From NCBI RefSeq assembly GCF_028554725.1, contig NC_071667.1:29469501-29533500 (forward strand): 64,000 nt of DNA. The letters run 5' to 3'. Shown one piece after another: positions 56,789 through 64,000 of this stretch. The notes under the pieces were generated by a model. It had not been told where the DNA came from. It did no database searches and was given only the letters and a program-made list of their open reading frames with translations. The DNA is from Zeugodacus cucurbitae. Lineage: Eukaryota > Arthropoda > Insecta > Diptera > Tephritidae. Position 1 is the stretch's first letter, and every line of letters begins with the position of its first letter. Made by a program: the position numbers and the translations under genes.

Positions 56789-57939
56789 AAGAAGACCACC
56801 TGCGTTTTTTTTTGTTCGAGATTGTCTGAAACTTTTTATTGGGTTTGTCCAAAACTGGCCTCATATTGCTAGCCGTTCCATCCATACAAAACTTTGGTCA
56901 CCAACTTTTTGTTACTTAAAATGTCATTGGTTATGGAATAACACCGCGTCCTAATACAAATGTGATCCTTGCTAGTACTCCAATTGAGTAAGAATTATTG
57001 AATACAGTTATTTAGTTTGAAAGTGCTATAATTACTACTAGTCGCTTTATGGATTTATCTTATGAAATATTTGAACCAAGCTGAGTTTACTGGCACACTG
57101 AAACACCAACAGGTCTCTTTATAAACTTACCACGAGTATTACATATTTGTTTATGTGTTACAAATAATAAATGGAGCGAAATAATTAAATGCTTAGATAT
57201 TTGAAAAGAGAGTCCACATCAAAGCTTAATAAAATAATTATTATTCTGCTCAGAATACTCTCCTTTTGCAGTATGGCAAGACAATTATCTCTTAAACTAT
57301 TGTGGACTAATTTGAACACTTTCTCACATGAACATCTAAGAATAAAGTAATCGACCCAAATAATTGCGAAGCTTGTACGAGGCTTGTACGAGGCTTGTAC
57401 GATAGTACCTGCAATTTAGCATTTAAGACTAAGTAAGAGAATATTGTTTCTTCAACTACATTTTTGGAATCTTTTTGAAGCCGATCAATTGTAAGTAGTG
57501 TCTTATAATGTGCACGGTTTGAGGTTCAAAAGGTGGGATCTTATGTCCATAAACCTTTTTTCATGTTTTTATACCTAAAATTTTAAATTTAGTTATGGTT
57601 TTTTATAACTAAACAGATTCTAAATATATATATATAAATCATAGGTTAATAAATTACCGACCGCACGGATTTATTGATTAGTCCATGTATTCTTCATTCA
57701 TATGAGTACATATGAAATGGAATTCATTGTTCCATTTCATATTTTTTTCTATATTATTTTTTCACTCATCTTACATGAATTCATAAAATATATTTATTTG
57801 TGAAATTGGACCCTGCGGGAATGCTATCTAGCAAATCCTGAGAATTTTGTGTGAAATGAAATCAAGCTTTTCAGGCATCTTCGGAATTCAGCATTTTATT
57901 CAGCTCAAGAAAGTTATAGCTTCTAGTTGTATAGCGTGT
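56789..57939. other. AT-rich spacer
   Basis: No gene seen. A short tandem of 'gaggcttgtac' (three units, about 57370-57402) and a 'atgaaatggaattcattg..tccatttcat' hairpin-like stretch (57712-57741) are the only structures. Confidence 0.5.
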
Positions 57940-58585
57940 AGGCTCCCACGTCACTGTTGACAGTCATAACTTTGAAGTTGTAGATAATTTCGTTTACCTA
58001 GGCACCAGCATCAGCACCGATAATAATGTCAGCCTTGAAATCCAACGCCGAATAACTCTTGCTAACAGGTGCTACTATGGACTGAGAAGACGATCACGAT
58101 TCACGACGAACGAAAACTAAACTCTACAAGTCCCTCATCATTCCCGTCCTACTTTATGATGCAGAAGCGTGGACGATGTCAACATCTGATGAGACGGAAC
58201 TCGGAGTTTTCGAGAGAAAGGTTTTGCGGAAGATTTATGATCCTCTAAACATTGGCAACGGCGAATACCGCAGATGATGGAATGATGAGCTGTATGTGTT
58301 ATTCGACGACATAGACATAGTCCAGCGAATAAAAAGACAGCGGCTACGCTGGCTAGGTCATGTTGTTCAAATGGATGAAAGTGCTCCAGCTCTGAAAGTA
58401 TTCGATGCAGTACCCGCTGGTGGAAGCCGAGGAAGAGGGAGACCTCCACTCCAATGGCAGGACCAGGTGGAGAAGAACCTGTCTTCACTTGGTATTACCA
58501 ATTGGCGCCAAACTGTCAAAAAGAGAGATGCATGGCGCGCTGTTGTGGACTCGGCTATAACCGCGTAAGCGGTGTCTACGCCACT
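57940..58585 (+). pseudogene. 5'-truncated RTE LINE 3' end
   Basis: Starts within RT thumb (GSHVTVDSHNFEVVDNFVYL) with a frameshift near 58090-58110 and a TGA near 58276. The 58296-58568 frame is the intact C-terminus: DIVQRIKRQRLRWLGHVVQM, KVFDAVPAGGSRGRGRPPLQ, WQDQVEKNL, ending WRAVVDSAITA. The tail is 'cacttaagaagaagaag' (AAG-type). No target duplication found. Confidence 0.9.
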
Positions 58586-61120
58586 TAAGAAGAAGAAGTT
58601 GTCAGTAATCATTAAGCTTAAAATAATGCTCGTTTAATAAAGCGCTAAATACCTTAGTATGGAGGTTAATTTGGACCCACTTGAGTTAGAACCGTATGAT
58701 AATTATTATTAGTTCAGCAAAGCTCAGATTTTCCTTACAGGGTTGTGCATGTACATTGGATGTACATTGGATATACAGCTCGTGCAGATATTTACAAACA
58801 CAAGTAACAGACAGTCGGTTTTTATTATTCGAAGTCCCATTTTGGAAGGTGTCATAGTTGTATTAGAATTAAACGATCTGCTCTAATCGCTAAAGCTACT
58901 AATCAACTGTAAGTCGCGAATGCGATTGCAGCAAGTGCTGATAGAGATATGAGTGTTGTGAGCCTTCAAATTGCGCTGAGGGAGAAAACGAATTATTTCC
59001 TAGCACACGAAACACGGAGTTGTTCTGCAGATATCAAAATAGATACGACTGCATGCACATGCGGATTACACACTCGTCCACACAAGATGCTTGCTGGTTA
59101 AAGAGCACTTTCATGTTATAAAGTATACGAGTATGTACCAAATTGGAGCTTGTACTCGTACTATACCAACGACTGGCCATTTGACGCTGTCGCCGTTGGC
59201 GTCGCCGTGGGCAAACGTATTTTCCGATTGCGATTGTCTATTGGCACTGAACCACTGCATGGCTGGACGGTAGCCGGCACATAAACGACTTTAATTACCA
59301 TTTTTTCGTAGTGTTGCCTTTTTCGAAAAGTTTTATGAGCATCTTTGCGCTGCTGACGCTCCATTTAATTCCTTCCTGCCGTCATCGCTCGCACTATCGC
59401 CATCGACATCATCATCCTCAGCGTTCGCAATGTTTTAGCCGTTCAGCCGTTTAGCTGTCGTAATCGCCTTTTTTTGTGGTTTTGCGTTTGGCTTGGCGCT
59501 CGTTCGGTTCGGTTCGCCTTGAGATTTGGCTTCATTTCAATTCTAAGCGGAATATCGAGCTAAGTCACCATGATATCCTCATTTTTAATGAATGTGTAAA
59601 GGAGGTGAAGTTATGCCGTGTTTACCGGTGCGCTGTGTGGTGCGTTGAGCGGGGTACCAGTTGCAAAACACGAAAATAACAACACCATCAACAGCAGCAA
59701 CAGTAATAGCAACAACGCAGAAGTGGTACACGGCAGAAGTGGCATACGGAAACCAATGCGGTCGCAGCAGTAAAAGCCATAGTCGCCGCTGCTCCGAAAT
59801 AAAAATAGTTTTGCGCAATCCTCACAAATCTGATAAGACGGTTAATACCAGTGCGACGCGCCGCGCCGCACCGCACCGCGCACTGCTGCCTTGTTGATGC
59901 ACTCGTTCGCGCGCTCGTCGGCTAAGCTTGGCGCGCGGTCTCGGCATGATCTCTACCGTGCCATGCGCCATGTGCCCGCCGTGCCACATACATTCATACA
60001 TACTTACATGTGTATGTGCTTGGAGTGCAGCGTAGCACCGTGAAATATTTTGCCAGCTTACATCGAGTGCATCTAGCATCTAGCGCTGGTCGCGTCCACC
60101 CATCGATGCGGCAGCTTGCTGCGGATCAGCGAGGTTCCTATTATTTGATTTCGATACTTTTTTCCATGCACACATTTAGTACGGGTATTTGTTAAATATT
60201 TTCGTTTCGTTTATTTTGCGCGTCAAGTCCGATGGAGTTTCAGTTAATTCGGTTTTTATTATTTGGGTTGTCTGGTCGAGTTGTTTAGTCGGTGGCAGAG
60301 GATTGGCTGGATGGCTGAATGGTTCAATGCTTGAATGGTGGTTGGCTGAATGGCATTGCATGGCATGGCTGGCTGGCTGGCAGTGCATGAAATACACAAC
60401 ATGCAACATTACATGCCTATAATTTGTTTTCACACAGCAGGACGTTTTCACTCCATAAGCCATCAGAAAGAGGTCTTAAATGGTCACATTACTGCCATCT
60501 CCAGCAGCGTTCAAATGGCAACACTGTTCCGCTGTTGTTGTACTGTGTCACGTTGTTGCTATTATTGTATTTAGTAGTTGTTATTATTGTTGTTGTTAAT
60601 GGTTGCACCGCTGCAATGTCTGTTAATGTTGCATGCATTTTCCGAGTTAGTTGTTTTTGTTGCTAATGATGTACATGACTGTGTTGTTGTTGTTGTTATT
60701 GTTTCTAATAAAGTCACTGTCAATTTTATGGTTTTTACGGTTTGTAGTATATGCACACACGTCCGCACACTTTTGCCTGTTGCACTTTCATTGCTTGCAC
60801 AGTTTGGAAATTAGGTAAAGGTTTACATTTCAGCAATTACATACATATACATATATCTATATATATGCAAGTTATAGTTGTACATATGTACACGTATGCA
60901 AAAATGTACTTATAATCAACAAGTGGATGCGACTAATTATTTAGGAATATCTTTAATAATAATTCATGGACAATTTATCGGCAAAAATATTTAGAATTTT
61001 AATATTTTGCTGTTTGAAATGTAATTTTTTTGCTTCAAAATATATCTAATTTTCTTGAATTATGAGAATAGAAAAACGTCGCTGACGCCACATCCGGTGA
61101 AAATGGTGGATACGGAAGTA
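58586..61120. other. Non-coding, with a CG-rich island at about 59100-60130
   Basis: Composition changes sharply: CG-rich stretches ('gcgacgcgccgcgccgcacc' near 59855) and TG/TTG runs near 60530-60700. Several short frames on both strands overlap and none has a known motif. It may be a promoter or 5' leader of a gene beyond the window. Confidence 0.35.
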
Positions 61121-61709
61121 CAGTGTAATCCGGTTATAATGGACTCCACGGGACCATGTCAAATTGTCCATTATAACCGAGTGTCCATCTAATACTATTG
61201 AGCAAATTGATTGCATCTGAACTATTCTCTTTTTGTTGAAAATATAGCTTCAGTTTCCTAGAGTAATTCATAGCGTCTTCTATTTTTATTATAGTTTCGG
61301 GCTGTGCTAAATCTTCATCACCGGAGTCTTCTTCAAGCAGCTCATGCAGAAAGTCTTGAATTAAGTCATTGTCTGAGTGTTCTTCTGTGGCTATAATATT
61401 CTCGTCAATCCTTGAATATTCATCAAACTTGCTTAAAACCACTACGTTATTAATTTCGATAATTTGGCTTAAAGGTTCATCGTCCTCCGGGTCGAAATCT
61501 AATCCATCAAAAATTGATTGCCAACTTTGTTTTGAAATTTGATTTTTAAAGCTTCGGTTATAATGGACAAAATCCGATTTTATTGTCTATTATAACCGGA
61601 GTCCATTATAACCGAGTTTTTTACATATGCTTGAACAGGGACTTGACAAAGAGGTGCATAATAACAGAGTTTCCATCTTAAGCGAGTCCATTATAAATGG
61701 ATTACACTG
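61121..61709 (-). mobile_element. Internally deleted pogo/Tigger-like element, 589 bp
   Basis: Ends 'cagtgtaatccggttataat' and (reverse) 'cagtgtaatccatttataat', flanked by TA on both sides, the pogo-group signature. Several internal 'tccattataaccg' words lie near both ends. Antisense frame 61442-61134 (DFLHELLEEDSGDEDLAQPE, then MNYSRKLKLYFQQKENSSDA) is the acidic and helical C-terminal tail typical of Tigger-type transposases; the catalytic part is gone. Confidence 0.8.
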
Positions 61710-62189
61710 TAGTTCGAAGCCTACTTCCAAATTTTTTTTTGCCTTCGATTCCATGGACACCTTGTGTTTCTTCTTCTTAAATTGGGTTTCCGCGACGTCG
61801 TCTTTAAAATGATAAATAATGTTATATAAAAATTATGTAGTAGTGTAGTTGTTGATGGACTTTTCTCTTTCCAGATTATCCTTTGAAATTACTCCGTAAT
61901 TACGCCATATCTTTGTCAAATGGCTTTTTCGACTTTTCACAATTTCTTTGGCTTTGGAGTGAAATGAACAGGGCCATGTTTTATCTATTGTCACATCCAA
62001 ACAACTATTCAAGATATGTCCAACATTTCAGAGTGCAAGCTTTCAGGATCGATCATATTTCATGGTCATCGTAAACTATTTTATGGATTTTTATGATGTT
62101 TCCCTCAACAGCTGCCTGAAAATTTTGAACGATGCGTTTGACATTTAGAGGTTCCCTACTTTTTTAAAGAAAAAAAAAACACAGAAAAT
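61710..62189. other. Spacer between pogo-like and mariner-like elements
   Basis: No firm feature. A short antisense Lys-rich frame (61812-61727) and the frame at 61883-62074 may be further transposon debris. Confidence 0.4.
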
Positions 62190-62860
62190 TGAAGTTTAAT
62201 GGGGAATGTTTATTATCATTCGAAAGAACATGCATTGATTGATGCGATGTTGAAACCAAATGTCGCCGAGATAACCGGCATAATTTTTGAAGAAATATGG
62301 ACCAATGATTCCACCGGTTCACAAACCACATCAATCCGTTGTTTTTGCTGGATGAAATGGCAGTTCTTGAATCTCTTCAGGTTGCTCTTCGTCCCAAATA
62401 CGTAAATTTTGCTTGTTTATATACCCATTGAGCCAAAAATGGGCCTTATCGCTGAACAGAATTTGGCTCGAAAACGTCGGTAGCGATGCCGCTTTGGAAG
62501 ATCGAGCACCTTCAGTTCTTGCAAAAACTGTATTTTGTAAACTTACAATTTAAGATCTCGACGTAAAATGCGCCAAGTCGTTCCATAGGTCAGCCCGTGT
62601 TGCTGCCAACGGTCGAATATTATCTAATAATGAATGCTAAGTCTCAAGATGGGTGATGGAGTTGAGAATAGTACGTTCAGTAGGCCGATTATGTTGACCA
62701 TAAGCTGAACGAAGCGCGCGAAACACATTCTTTACAGAACGTAATCGTTGTTCAGACTTAAGTTTTTCAATGATGAAATTCCCAACAATACTAATCCAAA
62801 AGAACATGGCCATCAGCTGTTCGAAGTAGAAGTCGCTCAAAACTTTTTTCAAAAATTTAG
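62190..62860 (-). pseudogene. Degenerate mariner-like transposase
   Basis: Antisense from 62820: AMFFWISIVGNFIIEKLKSE, RSVKNVFRALRSAYGQHNRP, TERTILNSI (helix-turn-helix part); then in other frames GLTYGTTWRILRRDLKL, VYKIQFLQELKVLDLPKRHR and a trace of the catalytic half to about 62199. Order matches mariner-like transposases; several frameshifts and stops. Terminal repeats were not identified. Confidence 0.7.
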
Positions 62861-64000
62861 GTTATATCAGTTTTGTTATTTTTTACTTTTAGAGACAAAT
62901 ACAACGACGTGGTAAATCGTTAAAGGTCAAAAGGGGACCTTCTCCTATTTCTTATCTGCATATTCCTCCGACTGTCATCTAGCGGTTACCAATGTTTGCA
63001 TGACTTCTTGCCACTTCTATTTAAGCCAGCCTCTCTGCTGTCTTTACTTTTCACCATCTGACCTCACTCGTTGCCAATCATTTCTTCAAAACATACAAAT
63101 TTATATACATACCCACATATTGTGTATAAATGTGTTTGACTCTCGCTTCGTTGCCGAGTTGAAGTTTCTTATCAGAAGTCAATCACACCTTTCCATCACA
63201 TCTGCTTTTGAGGTTTGTCTTTTTGTCTTTTTGTTGTTTTTACTTTGTATTATGTTTATGTTATTATTTTCACTTCTTGCTGAAAAGTCAAAGTAGGAAG
63301 CCAACAATTATTTATTTACAATACTAACGATTGAATGTCATTACATAATTGTATGTTTGACATGTTGATTCTCGATACTGGTTACAACAATATAGCGGTG
63401 AAAATTATTACAAGTTATTTTTCATATTTCCGGTATTGGAAATAATGGGAAATATGCCGAAAATTACAATGAAGGGTTTAAATTATGCGAATCATTGAAA
63501 TCAAGGTCTCAATATGGCGGTGGTGCGATAAGTACTAGACTCAACATAGATTCCCTTTAGTTAGATACACTTGACCCAGATGTTTCAATTTCTTTAACCA
63601 GTCCGAAAACCACTTTTCGGCTACTAGGCCTGTAAAGTAATACAATAAAAAGTATCGAATCATTTCCAAAACTCGCCACTATAGGTTTCTTATGTGGATA
63701 AAAGAAATTTACGAGTTCGTCTAAAATATTGACAAAAGCCGTCTACAAGAACATTCAATACATTTCATGTACAGCACACGTATTTGGTAGGCAACCCAAC
63801 CCCTGTTGGCATCCGAACATCATCTGATGACGAATTTTAATCTTTCGATGCAAAGAATCTCTCAATGCTTATAGAGCTTTGGGCTTTAGCGTTGACCATT
63901 ATTATAAAGAGTTACGAACAAACTTCTTTGGTCTCTGAGAGTTTTTGAAAATATACTCGGTAGTAGTATCAGAGGAAACATGGAGTAAATAATTTTCCCT
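62861..64000. other. AT-rich, nothing recognised
   Basis: No repeat ends or credible exons. The frame at 63000-63296 is hydrophobic but lacks a motif and splice context. Confidence 0.5.

Noticed and set aside
59518..59560. 'tcattt' Inr with 'agtca' downstream
   Set aside because: Spacing is +30, two bases off; not supported.
60239..60280. 'tcagtt' Inr with downstream 'ggtcgag' as a promoter
   Set aside because: The downstream match is at about +33, not the required +28.

Overview
This is AT-rich nuclear DNA from a higher dipteran, most likely a tephritid fruit fly. The evidence is GT-AG introns with insect-type codon use, proteins close to fly orthologues, and many interspersed repeats of acalyptrate type: an RTE LINE, Bari/Tc1-, mariner-, pogo- and hAT-like elements, and a repeat ending in CTCTCGCAA. 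The species call is an inference.

1-24030: 3' two thirds of a FARP/CDEP-family gene (Drosophila Cdep; FERM-DH-PH-PH), plus strand. The FERM part lies upstream of the window. Three short linker exons (2371-2477, 2688-2803, 2872-3106) come first. An 11.2-kb exon (about 3750-14946) follows; it is open throughout and ends in its own stop. After a repeat-bearing intron come the RhoGEF exons: linker 20730-20986, DH 21068-21539, DH end plus PH1 21611-22123, PH2 22661-23105, last exon 23174-23246. The locus can therefore make a GEF protein or a FERM protein with a roughly 3,700-residue disordered tail. None of the three linker exons is a multiple of 3 long, and two of them are open in two frames, so exon choice sets the downstream frame.

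24130-34850: a broken antisense RTE fragment; Ubc6 (RAD6/UBE2A E2 enzyme) on the minus strand in three exons, 27138-32331, with a 4.7-kb first intron holding repeats and a perfect 64-bp-arm inverted repeat; then a minus-strand four-exon gene for a small four-pass membrane protein (34051-34721).

35000-64000: no confident coding exon of a host gene. There is an Inr+DPE core promoter at 38522-38556 and a probable 5'-untranslated exon ending at 41036; both point right, so they may start long genes whose coding exons lie outside the window. The rest is a layered repeat landscape: a Bari-like remnant (41925-42560); a TIR element (42979-45028) split by two repeat copies; an RTE LINE (48980-53310) that is inside a repeat copy and itself hit by an antisense RTE copy with a 14-bp target duplication; a hAT-type element (54936-56470) with an 8-bp target duplication and a further element inside it; a 5'-truncated RTE (57940-58585); a pogo-like element (61121-61709); and a degenerate mariner-like transposase (62190-62860).

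The points most worth checking are the frame-switching exon set with its giant alternative terminal exon, the perfect inverted repeat in Ubc6 intron 1, and the datable nesting of elements.
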